From: Mytilus californianus
Taxonomy: Eukaryota > Mollusca > Bivalvia > Mytilida > Mytilidae
DNA length: 64,000 nt
Direction: 5' to 3'
Assembly (NCBI RefSeq): GCF_021869535.1
Contig: NW_026262593.1
Span: 55,665,318 to 55,729,317 of the forward strand
Shown here: one piece after another, positions 33,540 to 45,800 of the stretch
Layout of the letters: the number at the start of each line of letters is the position of its first letter
Position numbering within the stretch: the first letter of the stretch is position 1
Program-made: the position numbers and the translations under genes
The notes under the pieces: model-generated
The model's input: only the letters and a program-made list of their open reading frames with translations
The model's database searches: none
What the model was told of the DNA's origin: nothing

Positions 33540-34700
33540 ATATGAGAAGGAAGATTTCATTAAATCATAATACTAAAACTATATAGAGACGACTTTATTT
33601 ATTTATGTAAGTAAAGACGGATATATATATCACTGATTTATATAGTCTTTCAAATTTGGAAAATATAGAGTAAATATGTTCTAAATATCTATGTCAACTG
33701 CATAAATAATAACATAAGGGTTAAAATGGCTGGATCAAATTCTGCAATAAGAAACAGATGCGATACTCTAAGCAAAAGAAAAGAAGAAAGCGGAAGTTAT
33801 CAAAAGGATTTTCAAACTGACAAGTCGAAGACAAAGTGACAACGCCATGGCAAAAAAAAAATCGAAATACGACGAAATAACAGAAGTCTACAAACTGAGC
33901 AACACGAAGCCCACCAAAAACTCGGGGGTGGTTTCATGCTATCGAAATTGATCCACTTGTAACAGATGAGCAGCGTCGGATAGAAATCGACCTTATGCAA
34001 ATGGATATCAATACTACATCTGTTAACTAATTTCGGGTTGAAAAAATATCTATGCATAGTCTGTAACTGTTTGAACATTTATTTGTTGTAAGAACACAAC
34101 AAAACAGACCAAAATTCATCTTTTATTTCGTATTTGAATGTTCCAAAATCAATCAAAGTCTTATGCATGTACGTGTATACGTGCACTTGCATAGGTCGAT
34201 TTCTATCCGACGCAACTCAAATGATAAGATACCGGTACAATGACGCTGCCCACGAGGCCAAGCAAGACCGTGTAGTGCTGGACCAAGCTAAATTGAATGT
34301 TCGATTTTAAAAACTCACCAAAGACACCTATCTATTGTTGTCTGTTGTCCTTAAGATTTCATTTGGTTATTTTGTCTCATTGACATATTAAACCCAGCAT
34401 CTCCTTTTTTTAATAGTGTATACTGAACACATTCTCATTTATCAAAAAAAAAAAAAAAACAGTAAAGCAAAAAAAAAAACAACAAACAAACAAAAATGAA
34501 ACCATAGAATAAGAAAGAAAATCTAAGCAATGAAATCCTTAAAAAAATAAATAAGCAAGTCGAGATAAAAAAAAATACCCCGAAAAATCGAAAACAACGT
34601 ATTTATAGTTTGTCTTAATAATACGCAATGATATATTAACAAAAGTTTATCTATCTATGAAGGTAAGATAAGTCAATTGTATGCAATTTCCGCCAATGTT
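33540..34700. other. Intergenic with one retroelement 3' fragment
   Basis: 33770-33950 on the minus strand is the retroelement tail (GGTATCTTTCGT-like end lost; CAACGCCATGGCAAAAAAAA, CAAACTGAGCAACACGAAGC). The rest is AT-rich with poly-A stretches near 34445-34580. No gene seen. Confidence 0.55.
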
Positions 34701-34712
34701 CTTTGCAGCTTC

Positions 34713-34724
34713 ATGAATATTCAT
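34713..34724. promoter_or_regulatory. Conserved promoter palindrome, lectin gene 1
   Basis: ATGAATATTCAT, 191 bp before the start codon, within GCAGCTTCATGAATATTCAT. The same palindrome and flanks occur 199 and 197 bp before the two other first exons. It resembles the palindromic (MORE-type) POU-dimer sites; the factor is a guess. Confidence 0.6.
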
Positions 34725-34817
34725 GGTTAATGCGTGTCTTTTATACGTCAATCACGTGACAAAATTAATCGAAAGTTTAATTTAATGAAATAAGCTTATC
34801 TAATTGAAAATTGTCAG

Positions 34818-34825
34818 TATAAAAG
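34818..34825 (+). promoter_or_regulatory. Candidate TATA box, lectin gene 1
   Basis: TATAAAAG lies 79 bases before the first ATG of exon 1, an ordinary distance for a short 5' UTR. An inverted CCAAT (GATTGGT) follows at about 34837. Not tested. Confidence 0.5.
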
Positions 34826-34903
34826 ATTATATTATTGATTGGTATATTTTTTAGGTAGTTAAAAGCACAAGTTCATATAAACCAATATCATATCTAAGTT
34901 ATC

Positions 34904-34946
34904 ATGTTCAGAATGGATGCACGTACTATAATAGTACTAATATCAG
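34904..34946 (+). CDS. Lectin gene 1 exon 1 (signal peptide start)
   Basis: ATG at 34904, a second in-frame ATG at 34913. Fourteen codons plus G, donor G/GTATGT. The ATG at 34913 gives MDARTIIVLIS, which aligns with MDAYTFVLLS of the paralogous first exons, so it may be the real start. Confidence 0.8.
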
Positions 34947-37900
34947 GTATGTTTAGGAAAAAAATGGGTTTTAGTCTACTCTTTTCAGAAATTTATATAA
35001 AAAGATATCTATGAAAGCTATAGTAAAGAGATTTTGTAATTTCTTTTAGATGTTTATTGTTAATTTGAATATTTGAAATTGTTAAATATTTGAAAATTGA
35101 AAGTATTTGTTTTAACTTGATTGAAAACAAAACCGTATTAGAGATAGACAATTTGTATATGTAGATCTTTTTTTTCAAAGGTCTTAAAGATTTTGATAGA
35201 TATCTACATAATCTGAGTTTGTTTGTTTTCCTAAACATATATATGAATTAAACAAAAAAAGTTAAGAGTTTGTTGTGTTATAAATGAGACAATACGTTAA
35301 TGCTACTTTTACCCATGGAGCCTTAAGCTTCAACCCAAAATTAAAATATATATCAATGTTTACTATAAAACAATTTAGATTTAAGAAGACACTAGTCTTT
35401 TCAGACACCAATAATAACATACAGTGTACTTGAACTTTATCGCAAACATTTGCACCTCAAACTTTTTACATTTTAGCAAACACTATTAAACTTGCCTACA
35501 TTTTATATTTCCACAAAGATTTTCAGATATATATAGAAATTAATGTTACCCAAAAGAGTTGCCACACAATGTCTCTTTGGATGTTAATGTATAACGAAAC
35601 AAAAACAAAATAAAACATTAATTGATCACAAAAACCTCAAATGTGTTGTAAAATATCAATTTTGTGTATGAAGATTAATTGATTTTTAAAAATTTCTGTC
35701 GTTTCATTTTCAAAAGAAGTTCTAGTGTTTACCCAAATATATCCGATAATACTCGAAAATGAAAAAAAAAAACATGTGTGCTTTGAAGTAAATGAGCATG
35801 TACTTTTTCATCATTTACTGTCAACAGCAGAACCTTCTTGATTTGTTTTTCAAATTGAGTTACATAAAATTTGAACTAAGTTTGAAATTTACCGAGGTCC
35901 CCATATGGAGCTACATATATTGTTAATTCATGATAGACCTTTTCTTGCATTAACTTGTTGGTGTGCCGCCTCTATGTCAAAATCCTGGATCCGCATGTGA
36001 TTTAAAGCAGTAAGTTTTTTTGCTTACCAAATTCTACGCATTTTACATATAAATAATTGAGATATGGTATTAATACAAAAATAGCTTCTATTTGGCACAT
36101 CACATTATAAATTATGAAAATATACCCCTTATATTAGTTGCGCATAATTTGTGAAATAGTGTCAGTTTTGGTCTAATGTTCATAATTGATAACCCTTTTA
36201 GTTTTTTTGTTAGTCTAATCAGCTCTTCAACGTTTATATTTAAAAGTTTTCGACTTTCAAATACTGTGGCCTCGATCCTCACTGTAAAGACATTAAATGT
36301 CGAAATGCAATTTTTGTGCAATAAAATTGGTACTGTTAATATTTTAGCATAGATAACTTCGTTCGCAGCAAATACATTTTAGAATAATGTAAAATGTTAA
36401 TTCATCCTTTCATCATGACTAGCATCATAGTATGATAAATTTCTCTAAGCTTAGGGTGGGCAACAGAGCTTTTTTTTTTTATTTAAACGTAACTAAGGAC
36501 GGCTGGCATATTTTACTAAAAGACATGCACAATTTATTTGCAATGCATATCTTAATGATTTCACCAACGCTGACGCCCGTACAGTTCGTACAATATATAG
36601 TAAAGCTTTCAACAAATTTATTTTTGTTTTACAAATATTCTCGTTGTAGGTTTATTTAACATTGCAAAATGCACTCCCGATCTGTTGTGGCCATTGAACA
36701 ATGATACATACGCGACAGAAATCAAACATAATAATCAAGACCAATCTACCGGGTGCAATATTAAATTTGCACAAGACATGCCAGCAACTTTTCCTAACCT
36801 TGCCGTTTCAACGGATGACGATCACGTGATTGATGTGAGAATTGAAAACAACTTTATTCCGTCTGGAAATGACTATACCTTCTCAGGCTGGTTTCAGTCA
36901 TCAAATACTGACGGCGCTTTGTTTCATTATAAAAGTGATGATAGAAATGGGTCATTTTTGGGACTTAAGGCAGTACTGACGTCATTATATAGTATCACAT
37001 TGACGAGAAATTTACAGAGTTCCAACGAGAGTGGTGTGGCTGTCAACAACCCCCCTCTGATAGTGAATACCTGGTATTATTTGACCTTTAGTGTCGATGG
37101 AAAGAACGGCAAGATGAAAGTACATCAGGATGAAGTCTCAATTTTGAACGATGACAATAATTTCGAGGACGACATAGATATAGTTTTACCAGGAACACTG
37201 CGCATAGGCGGAAGTTTTGATGAATTTGATTCAAACTTTAACGGAGATGTGACCTGTTTTGCATATCATTCCGACAAACCTAATCCCGACAAATCAGAAT
37301 CAGAAGATCAATGTAATACGGCATCAGTTGCAGAATCATGTAAGTCGTGTTTTTTGTAAATATCAAACCTTGTCATCATATATAAATTGTCTTGTATAAT
37401 GTTACTTTTCCAAAAATAAATAAATAAATAATGTGACACTAACATGGCCAAAAAAAAGTAATATTGACCGAACAGATCTAGTCGCTTTTGGGACCAGTAT
37501 TCGCCCTTCTGATGAAGGAGGTTATTGGTTTGATGATGATCTGAACTGCATCAAACCCATAACCTCTGGAACTAATTCCTTGATGCTGGATGTGACGAAC
37601 TACTGTAAAACAACTTATTTTCGCGGATACTTTATTTCGCGTTTAGCTCTTTCTATCCCACTTCGCGGCGATATAATTTCGTGGTTTTTAAATTTTCTTG
37701 ATGTAGTTAGATAAGGAAAATTAATATCCAAGTTTAAAATTTTCGCGACTTTCGCATTATTTTTCTACTCGCGAAAGTCGCGAAAATAAATTGCTCGCGA
37801 AAATTAGTTGGTTTACAGTACATGTATCTGAGAGTTGTTACTTGCTGCTTCTCCGCTAAGCAAGCAGCATTGATAAACACTGATACAAAAGATCACATAA

Positions 37901-39721
37901 GTGCATGGTCGTAGTCAATTTACTGTAAATCAACTTATTTTCGCGAATACTTTATATCGCGTTTAGCCCTTTCTAACTGACTGCGCGGCGATATATTGTC
38001 GCGATTTTCTTATTGCCATGATTTATTATTTCGGGAAAGGTTCAATTGTTACATATTCGCGACAATTCATATTCGCGATATTTCGCTACCCAAATGGTTT
38101 TGCTCTAAGATATTGACGCTTTTGATTTGTAGTTAAGCATAACAACTGCTTTCTCATATATTAGGGGTATCAACGAGTACTAAAGTACTCAAGTACTCGA
38201 GTATAGAATATCAAAATGATACTCGACTAATAGGTTTCCTGTTAGATTTTTGTTGCTTTGAATAATTGAAATCAAAATATATTTCGAATGTTTGCGCTTA
38301 ATTGTAATTAAAAATTTCTCCAAAAGAGCATTAGAGCTACTTTTCTATGTCTACTTTTTTGGCTAAACGTGTCTTAACCAATCCAACACATCAGTACTTT
38401 CAGATCAAATTTGACGTTGTTATTTTGAATTTCAGTAGATAGCCTCTTCAATTAAGATAAAGTGAGATGTCTGCTAAAGAGCCATTATTTGACCCCTGAT
38501 GAGACTATGTGGGGAGTTTTTGCAGCTTTTCCATAAAGGAAAGGCGATAGATACGAAAGGGATATTCAAACTCATAAGTCGAAAACAAACTGACAATGTC
38601 ATGGCAAAAATGAAAACATAAAAAGACAGTAAGTATACAAAACACAACATAGAAAACTTTAGACTGAGCAACACGAACCCCACTAAAAACCAGAGAGGAT
38701 CTCACGTCCTTCTGAAGTGTTAAAGATAACATGGAAGCCACAAATCAGTTATATAGTTATTGATATCTGAAAGATTGGTGTCTTGTAAACATCTGAATGA
38801 TTATTTTGTAGATTTATAATACTTTTTGATTTTCGCTCTTCGACTTATTTTAATTAACGAATCAAGACATTTGACGAATTTGCATGATCGGGACAACATT
38901 CTCAAGACATTCCTGAGCAAAGCATTGATAGGAACATTTTGAAAAGATTGATAGTCTGTGGTAGAAATGAGTTATAAATTCAAAATAATAGATTTCCTTA
39001 ATCTATTCATTTAGATTAAGTGCCAATCTGCCTAAAACCAGACAGTGGTGAAAACATGACAAACAAAAACCCACTCAAGTTTACATTCATTTTAGTTCAA
39101 AATGTATAATGATGCAGGAATATAACATTCGTTTCCTTTTCCTGTTCTGGTATTTCAAGATATAATTTGGTTGAAATGCACTAGAAAGTAACCATCAAGG
39201 GGAGCTAACTCCGTAATTTGCTATCATTCTAACCAAAAGTTATCTAGAGATTTCTCGAATTACCAGACACGAAGAAACAAAAGACCTACCTTTTCTAACT
39301 CAGCATAAGGGTAACTAGGATGGTTAGGTCAGCGGGTCTTTTCTGCCATGTTTGAAATTATTTTAAATTGCATGATTCTTACAAGACTGGCACTTAATAT
39401 CATTAGTGTATTTATAAAAATCGTGAATACATAGGTAATTCTTTTTCAGATATACCAATATGCCCGAAGAGAAATGTAGGAATATACTCCAATTTAAGTA
39501 TTGATACTTCTAACCTTAGCACAATTAGTACGTCCACGGAGTGTTCCGTATTCCAATGTTGTATCGCTTGTCTAAATGAGGTTTCATGTAAATACATTCA
39601 ATACGATCTGACCAATGAGGGTTGTAAGACATGTTTTCTGCTGACCATAGGTTCCGGAAGCTTCAATTTAAACAACGGAGAGGTTTATGAATTGGAATAT
39701 TTCAGCCAAGGAAATTTCTGA
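34904..39721 (+). CDS. Secreted LamG/ConA-like plus PAN-like protein, gene 1
   Basis: Three exons join in phase: 34904-34946, 36650-37339 and 39450-39721 (334 residues). Exon 1 plus the start of exon 2 give a signal peptide: MFRMDARTIIVLIS, then GLFNIAKC. Exon 2 is a jellyroll LamG/concanavalin-A-like domain: YTFSGWF, LFHYKSDD, NTWYYLTFSVDGKNGKMKVH, GTLRIGGSFDE and FNGDVTCFAYH are the strand patterns of LamG_3-type domains. Exon 3 is an ~85-residue Cys-rich block (TECSVFQCCIACL, CKYIQYD, CKTC) typical of PAN/apple modules. N-glycosylation sequons include NDT and NES. There is no transmembrane segment, so it is expected to be secreted and to bind carbohydrate or protein; the ligand is unknown. 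Same architecture as gene 2. Confidence 0.85.
34950..36649. other. Lectin gene 1 intron 1, no recognised feature
   Basis: AT-rich, with an isolated AATCCTGGATCCGC near 35980 that matches one arm of the foldback at 44727-44918. Otherwise nothing bounded. Confidence 0.5.
36650..37339 (+). CDS. Lectin gene 1 exon 2 (LamG/ConA-like domain)
   Basis: Acceptor TCGTTGTAG, donor T/GTAAGT; two bases, 229 codons, one base. It opens with the rest of the signal peptide (LFNIAKC), then PDLLWPLNNDTY and the jellyroll domain. The Ser codon before the donor is followed by a split Tyr codon. Confidence 0.88.
37601..37820. mobile_element. TA-flanked MITE with CGCGAAAA-rich ends (family I)
   Basis: TACTGTAAAACAACTTATTT + TCGCG at the left pairs with CGCGAAAATTAGTTGGTTTA + CAGTA at the right. 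The internal ACTTTCGC and GCGAAAGTCGCGAAAATAAA also pair. It creates a spurious open frame with the upstream intron sequence. Confidence 0.82.
37921..38086. mobile_element. MITE family I, truncated copy
   Basis: TACTGTAAATCAACTTATTT + TCGCGAATACTTTATATCGC repeats the left half of the preceding element; the right terminus is missing. Confidence 0.7.
38538..38705 (-). mobile_element. Retroelement 3' fragment
   Basis: AAAGGCGATAGATACGAAAG, GGATATTCAAACTCATAAGT, CAATGTCATGGCAAAAATGA and GAGCAACACGAACCCCACTA, the complement of 62330-62515. Confidence 0.75.
39450..39721 (+). CDS. Lectin gene 1 exon 3 (PAN-like domain)
   Basis: Acceptor CTTTTTCAG. It reads IPICPKRNVGIY, then STECSVFQCCIACLNEVSC, KYIQYDLTNEGCKTCFLL and ends in GNF before TGA at 39719. 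It is four residues longer at the C terminus than gene 2. AATAAA at 40064-40069 is a plausible poly(A) signal. Confidence 0.85.
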
Positions 39722-40575
39722 TCTTCCTTTATTAAGCCGATAAAGAGGAATACTAAACCGCTTATGTATACGTTTACCATGGATGACACTACTTAACGTA
39801 ACCTACCTATCTGAACAAAAAGGGATCATAGGCTGCATGCATGTTATACTTATAATTAGTTTGCTACTTTATATTTTATTAACAGTCAATCAAGTCTGTT
39901 ATTGTAAATCTTTACATATGTTTTCATAAAAGGTAGCTATTTGAAAGGAACAACTAATATAGTAACTCGTAACCGAAATCACTGACCATTACTTTGACAA
40001 TTCATTTGACCTATTTTCTTGTTTTTTTTTTACGTTGGTTGAATTTTGAAATTACATCTATTAAATAAAAAATGTTATGAAAATATTAAACTAATAAAAT
40101 CCGAAATGAGATGATATACACATTTCTATGAGTTAAAAGGTCAAACCAGTAGAAAAAATCACGCCTGGATGCGAAAAGTGTGCACAATCAACTGTTTCAA
40201 TATTATTTTAGGTATTTTTCAAGAAACCTTTGCCAGCGACAGAGATGCAGATTGGTCCGTTTATTAGAAAGCTCAATTCACATTTCCGTTAAAAATCGTG
40301 GACTTTAAGAGGTTACATCTTCAAATGGAATCCAGGAAAACAACTACTTGCTACCGTCAAATTAAAAATGTACGTGGCAACATTTCGAATGCGCTACTGG
40401 TACTTATAAGTAAATGCAATACTCGTTAATTATCACGAAATAAAAGACCGGGATTGCGCAATGTTGTTGCCAATTACTTTGACCATCGACCGTAAATGGA
40501 CTACAGACGTCGTCATCCAATCCAGTAGTGTAACATGACCCATGGAATAGATTACCTTATAGTACTAGTATTTGG
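39722..40575. other. 3' flank of lectin gene 1
   Basis: It includes the AATAAA at 40064-40069. The remainder shows no gene or bounded repeat. Confidence 0.5.
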
Positions 40576-40690
40576 CAAAACCTTTCGGAATTTTGGGTCT
40601 TTAATGCTTTTCAACTTCGTACTTTATTTGGCAAGAAACACTCGTCTGGCGTACACAATGTTAATAATGGTATCTATGATGAGTTTAATT
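40576..40690 (+). repeat. Dispersed repeat J
   Basis: CTTTAATGCTTTTCAACTTC, GTACTTTATTTGGC and CGTCTGGCGTACACAATG; a related copy lies at 58930-59048. Confidence 0.65.
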
Positions 40691-40711
40691 GCATTTACAT
40701 TATAATCTATA

Positions 40712-40870
40712 TAAAAATAAGAATATTTGGTATGATTGCCAATGTGACAACTCTCCACAAGAGACCAAATGAAATGAACAACTATAGGTCACCGTACGAC
40801 CTTCAACAATGAGCAAAACCCATACCGCATGGTCAACTATAAAATATAGTTCACATAGACAAATGTCTGC
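40712..40870 (+). repeat. Family B repeat
   Basis: AAATAAGAATATTTGGTATG, ATTGCCAATGTGACAACTCT, CTATAGGTCACCGTACGACC and TTCAACAATGAGCAAAACCC. Confidence 0.78.
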
Positions 40871-41190
40871 AACAGCACTTGATATCATGCATAATTGTGA
40901 GCTTATCTGGTATTTTATCAAGAATTGAATGCTTCTTTTTTGTGATTCTATTGGGGTGTAAATCATTGACTATTTTGTATGAGGCGCGAAATCGCTTCAT
41001 ACTAAAAATTTGCACACGATGAACCCTTTTTCTTTCCTATAACATTGTAAAACAAGTATTTAATTCTTATAACTATATTCATACTACAATCATTTCGTTT
41101 GTTTTCTTGTGTATTTTGTGAAGGTTTCGCGGGAAGCACGTGCTTTCATGAATGTTGCATTTTATTGGAAAATAAAATCTAATTTAGGAA

Positions 41191-41707
41191 ATGCCTCTCG
41201 ATTGTTGCAAATCAAAGGTACGGATTCTTATGACTCTTATTCTTCTGCTCGCAAGGAAGCTATTAAGCCAAGAGTTCCAAATGGTGAAGTTGAAATCATC
41301 CCTTCGTAAATTTTACGGACGCCATCACGAGTTGGTTGACCGTTATGGAATAACCGTTTCACAGATGATATCGGATATGTTTCTTATGTCGTAACTACAA
41401 TACCCTTCCCTTTTCACGAATGTGACTTATCGAATTAGACTATTTACCGGATTTGTAATAACATAAGCAACACGACGGGTGCCACATGTAGAGCAGGATC
41501 TGCTTACCATTCCGGAGCACCTGAGATCACCCCCAGTTTTTGGTGGGGTTCGTGTTGCTTAGACTAGTCTTTAGTTTTCTATGTTGTGTCATCTGTACTA
41601 TTATTTGTCTGTTTGTCTTTTTATTTTTTGGCCATGGCGTTGTCAGTTTGTTTTCGATCTATGAGTTTGACTGTCCCTATGGTATCTTTCGTCCCTCTTT
41701 TATGAAA
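41191..41707 (+). pseudogene. 5'-truncated retroelement: RT C-terminal tail and 3' region
   Basis: From ~41230 the frame reads ARKLLSQEFQMVKLKSSLRK, FYGRHHELVDRYGITV and SQMISDMFLMS before TAA, as at 47654-48208. The common 3' region follows (CGACGGGTGCCACATGTAGA, GGATCTGCTTACCATTCCGG, CCATGGCGTTGTCAGTTTGT), ending GGTATCTTTCGTCCCTCTTT. The catalytic part of the reverse transcriptase is missing. Confidence 0.75.
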
Positions 41708-42665
41708 CATTCATGTATTGTCATTATGCAAAAAACTCTACAGTTAACTTTTCAATATGATGTTGTAATAAAAAGATGTATTAATATGTTGAAAACCCCT
41801 AAGGTTACTATTTTATTTGCTTATCTTCTTTCTTTATTTCATAATTTGAAACTGGGACTAAGTTGTTTTTTTTTTATACTCAAATCATTTACAGACTAAG
41901 AAAATAGATTAATATTTGAGAATCTTAACATTATGTCAAACATTGTTAATAATGAATGAAAATATCTCTTTCTTAATTGTATGCTTCAAAAACACTTATC
42001 TTGATTAACCTTAATCAAAAACCAAAAATTTCGAAAGTCAATGATGTATGAAAACTTGGATACTTGAGAACGTAAACATTTATAATGGTACATATATTTG
42101 GTCTTTTCACCTTATCAACACTGACTTTATATTCTTCACTTTTTTGTATCCAATCTGAAAACGCAGAACAGAAAAAAACTATATATATCCGAGTTTGACA
42201 TATGCTCAACTTGATTCCTTTCCAAAAACATACAGAATAGTCGTCTGATTTGTTAATAAAGCAATTGTGTCCTATTCCAGATTACGATTCTTGACTGAGT
42301 GTGGGTTTGCATTTTTGTAGATATATGCGTTGCATGAGATGCTTACCTTGTCCATGCATCCATTCATGCTCCTGTTAAAAGGTCATGCGATTCCCTCAAC
42401 TTTACCTTGATTTCTATCTTCTTAATTGGTTTCTCAATCAACTAAAATTAATCTAACCCCCTCTCCCTCGGGGGAAAAAAACAAAACAAAAACATATCAC
42501 CAACAGCAACAACAAAAATGTAAAAGTGAAATACCGTTTTCTTTAATTCCATCGACTGTACTAAGAAAATGTACAAACTAAAATAAAAGTTTTCATCAGT
42601 AAACGATAAGAATATCCTTTTTGCTTTTAATTAAGTGCTACATGAGCATACCACATTCATGAAAA
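41708..42665. other. Intergenic, nothing recognised
   Basis: AT-rich sequence between the retroelement fragment and the segmental duplication. No gene or bounded element. Confidence 0.5.
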
Positions 42666-43189
42666 TCTGCAAGATATCCCTTTCAAATACGATCATACCG
42701 ATATCGAATTGATAAATTATACTCCATATGAATAAGCCAAAGGAACATTAAATTCAAGAAAAGGCAAATTCGCCACATTCGGCATAAATTTTGGATGGAC
42801 GACTTCTGCACGAACTTGTTGTATTAAACCCCCATTCCCAAAGATAACAAGGATACTGACAACTTTTTTTATTGTTTATTTAGCATGAGAAAGTATATAT
42901 ATATAACTCAAGGGCACACATTTTGTAAATCTGAAAGTAACAATAACATTAACGGTACCAATCTTTACTGCACCATATTCGCATTTCGATAGCTAATGTC
43001 TCTTCGGTGATGCTCGATGCCAATATAGACATGATTTGTATTCATGTGGTTTTCATCTTTTCTAATTTGCTTTGTCTATATGCCATTTTTCTTTGTTGAC
43101 ATATTTGTTTGTTTTTATAGTAATTAAGTTTATAACTCAATGTTGACTGCTGTACCCATAATTTTGACATTTTTACCTATTATGTCTGT

Positions 43190-43835
43190 TTGTTTTGTTC
43201 ACACATTGTTGTCAATATAATGGAGTTTTATGCAACTGTCATACAAGTGAGAAGTTTAGCTAGCTATAAACCAAACGGCCCGAGAACACAGTTATTGCGT
43301 AGTGCATTTCTTTTAGACAATAAATGAAAATTAAAAAAATCCCACCTGCGCTTTCTCAATAATATTTTTACAGTGTGGTGTACTACTTTTAGGACAGATT
43401 ATATCAAAATTATAGAAAACTTCATCAGCTCAAACTCAAAATATGAACAATTTTATGTAAAGGGGGTCTGGAATTCTTTTGACAGCTTCAGACATACTAG
43501 TTTTTAACCTTTTTCAGCTGGACCAAATCACTACTTTACTTTAAAATTCATGACCCAAATATTTTTGCTGTGTAATTTCATCCCCCTACTTGCTATTTGA
43601 GGCATAAAACATGAAGAAATAAATTAAGAAGGAAAAAATTGCAACTAATACACTGTTCACAGTAAGGAATATACTTGTAGACAACGAAAATAAAAGGACG
43701 ATAACTGTGTTTTCGGACCAAACCAGGTTTGATGTGTTTGAGTTTTTAATTTTGCTATTTGATAAGGGACTTTCCGTTTTGAATTTTCCTTGGAGTTCGG
43801 TATTTTTGTTATTTTACTTTTTGTCGTTATATCTG
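43190..43835 (+). repeat. Dispersed repeat F with nested inverted-repeat element, copy A
   Basis: The host halves (GTTCACACATTGTTGTCAAT...GTTTAGCTAGCTATAAA and GATGTGTTTGAGTTTTTAAT) are separated by 43271-43720, whose ends GGCCCGAGAACACAGTTAT and ATAACTGTGTTTTCGGACC are inverted repeats flanked by AAACC. Here ~85 bp of the host right after the insert (GGTTT to GATGTG) is missing; it is present in copy B. Confidence 0.7.
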
Positions 43836-44219
43836 AGCAAATGCTGGAATTAGACATGAGTGGAATAAATCAAGCGAGAAAGAAGAATGCTATATACACA
43901 TTATGTTTTGTTTAAAAAGCAAGATAAAGGACAATGAAAACAAAGTACTGATTCAAACTTATACTCGGGTTTAAACACATTCAACATCAATAAAATATAA
44001 AAGACGAATACAGGAAAAAAAAAAAAAAGGAAAATAAGTAAATGGAAAATTGAGTTAATCGAAGTAAAATATACGGGACAATACAATTTGTTACCTTTAT
44101 AGCGTGTCTTATTTAATGCACCGATTGATAAAGAACTTTTTTCTATAAGATAAAACAAACCTCGTAATACAATGTACAAGTTAACTGTATCTAATTTCTC
44201 TCGATTTTCTTAGAGCTTT

Positions 44220-44231
44220 ATGAATATTCAT
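44220..44231. promoter_or_regulatory. Conserved promoter palindrome, duplicate A
   Basis: ATGAATATTCAT in AGAGCTTTATGAATATTCAT, 199 bp before the start codon of the orphan first exon. Confidence 0.6.
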
Positions 44232-44418
44232 GACTGCTTTGTTTCCGGTCTTTGTCAAACTCATGCGAAATATAGCCATATGTTTGATTAAGTGTATTCA
44301 GCTCTTCGAATGGAAATCTAGAATATTTCGAGAATAATGATTGGTCTTCTTTCTTAAAATCAAACGCCCAGATTGATACAAATCAAAATAACATTAGTTT
44401 TCTTCGTTAATGTACAGG

Positions 44419-44449
44419 ATGGATGCATATACGTTTGTGCTATTATCAG
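44419..44449 (+). CDS. Orphan lectin-type first exon (duplicate A)
   Basis: ATGGATGCATATACGTTTGT continues to a G/GTATGT donor: MDAYTFVLLS plus G, phase 1 out, exactly like exon 1 of genes 1 and 2. No exon 2 lies between it and the second copy at 51548. It could serve as an alternative first exon for 55338-56030, or be a relic of a gene whose body is lost. An upstream ATG present in copy B is AGG here. Confidence 0.65.
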
Positions 44450-44726
44450 GTATGTTAAAAACAGAAATAATTAACGCGTATATGTTTTTAATTGTCATGC
44501 GAGCCTTTTAAATTCAGTTAAATTTTTGTTCTAAATTTGCAGAAATTGCGTTTTAAAATCTGGATTTAATTTAAAAAAACATTTCTTGATGATTATTTTT
44601 TTTTCGCAATCAGTTTTTATATATACTGAAAGCTTTTTTTACCTTGCTTTGAATATGAAAATTTGGGAGATATAATATGAATGTTTGAATAATATTATTT
44701 TGAGATGATCTGATATCTATAGACAG

Positions 44727-44918
44727 TGGCGGATCCAGGGGGCTTAGAGGGCGAACGACCCCCGTTTGGTCGCCAAAAAAAAAGAAATAAATCCAAATAT
44801 CATGTTTCTTACGACTTATATAGTTTTTTAGCCTATAATTGTCTAAAAAATGTTCGCCTCTCTCCGCTTGGCGGTATATCTAAAATAACACCCCTTTATC
44901 AAAATCCTGGATCCGCCC
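44727..44918. mobile_element. GGCGGATCCAGG foldback element
   Basis: GTGGCGGATCCAGGGGG at the left and TCCTGGATCCGCC at the right are inverted. Internally CGAACGACCCCCG and TTGGCG/CGCCAA-like arms occur. Copy B keeps only the left ~30 bp (51857-51893), an internal deletion of about 160 bp. Confidence 0.7.
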
Positions 44919-45344
44919 AAGATAGAATGAGATACAACACATTTTATTTTTCGATTAGTATCCAGCAATGTTATATACTAGTACGCTTTGAGGCAAATTT
45001 TATGTATGGACCCATGACATCGTCGTTAGGATAAATATCAAATGTTTTTTTTGTAATTACATAAATCATGCATGCATGTTGCATAAGAACCTTTAATTTT
45101 GATTGACCGACAACAAACGAGAGCCATTCCAAAATCATATCTTAATTTCCATTTAAATGCATCATTCACGATTGCACGCGGGTTCCCTTACAATGTCACA
45201 ACAAGGCAGGTATAGCAAAACAAACGAAAAGATATAACTCGTAATGTATTTGGTTTTTATATTAGAAATTTAAACACAAAATAAATTTGGTGCATCCGGC
45301 GCTTGTTTTAATCTACCTTTATCAGCAACGCTCAAACTCCAAAG

Positions 45345-45490
45345 TCCTGACTATACGGTATGGATTTTTCTCATTGTTGAAGGCCGTACGGTTGCCTTTA
45401 ATTGCTTACATCCACTTCATTTTAGCTTTGGTGGATAGTTGCCTCATTGGCAATCATACCACATCTCCTTATTTTTATAAGGATGTATAA
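45345..45490 (-). repeat. Family B repeat, minus, copy A
   Basis: TCATTGTTGAAGGCCGTACG, GTGGATAGTTGCCTCATTGG and CAATCATACCACATCTCCTT. The equivalent in copy B is 52318-52455. Confidence 0.75.
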
Positions 45491-45534
45491 TTACTTTAAT
45501 ACTACAGGAGCTTGGACTTAATACGAATGGTTAA

Positions 45535-45800
45535 ATCAATCTGAGGTAAACTTTGCCTGAGAAAGTTGGTCCCAAAATAATTTATAATTTCTAAATTTAT
45601 CAGCAGAGAATTTTTAGAAAAGTATTGAATAAATAATGTCGGAACCAAAGCACCTACTGCTGAATTTGTGATACCCTCTGGAACAAACAGTCCGCCAGGA
45701 GGAGTATCGAGCCAGGGATAGAAATCTGAAAAAATATTTTTTTTTTTAAATTTAATTTGGTGCGTCCATAGCGCCTTTTTAGGATTTGTATTACGAGGAA
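45535..45800 (-). repeat. Dispersed repeat with conserved minus-strand frame
   Basis: AAACTTTGCCTGAGAAAGTT, TGTCGGAACCAAAGCACCTA and GATACCCTCTGGAACAAACA + GTCC belong to a repeat common in mussels. The minus strand is open for 101 codons (45807-45502) with a TTTTTTCAG before it, and stays open in copy B (52792-52529), but similarity is to the repeat, not to a gene family I know. Confidence 0.6.

Noticed and set aside
37433-37714. 93-codon frame after lectin gene 1 exon 2
   Set aside because: It runs into a CGCG-ended MITE and has no similarity to the paralog.
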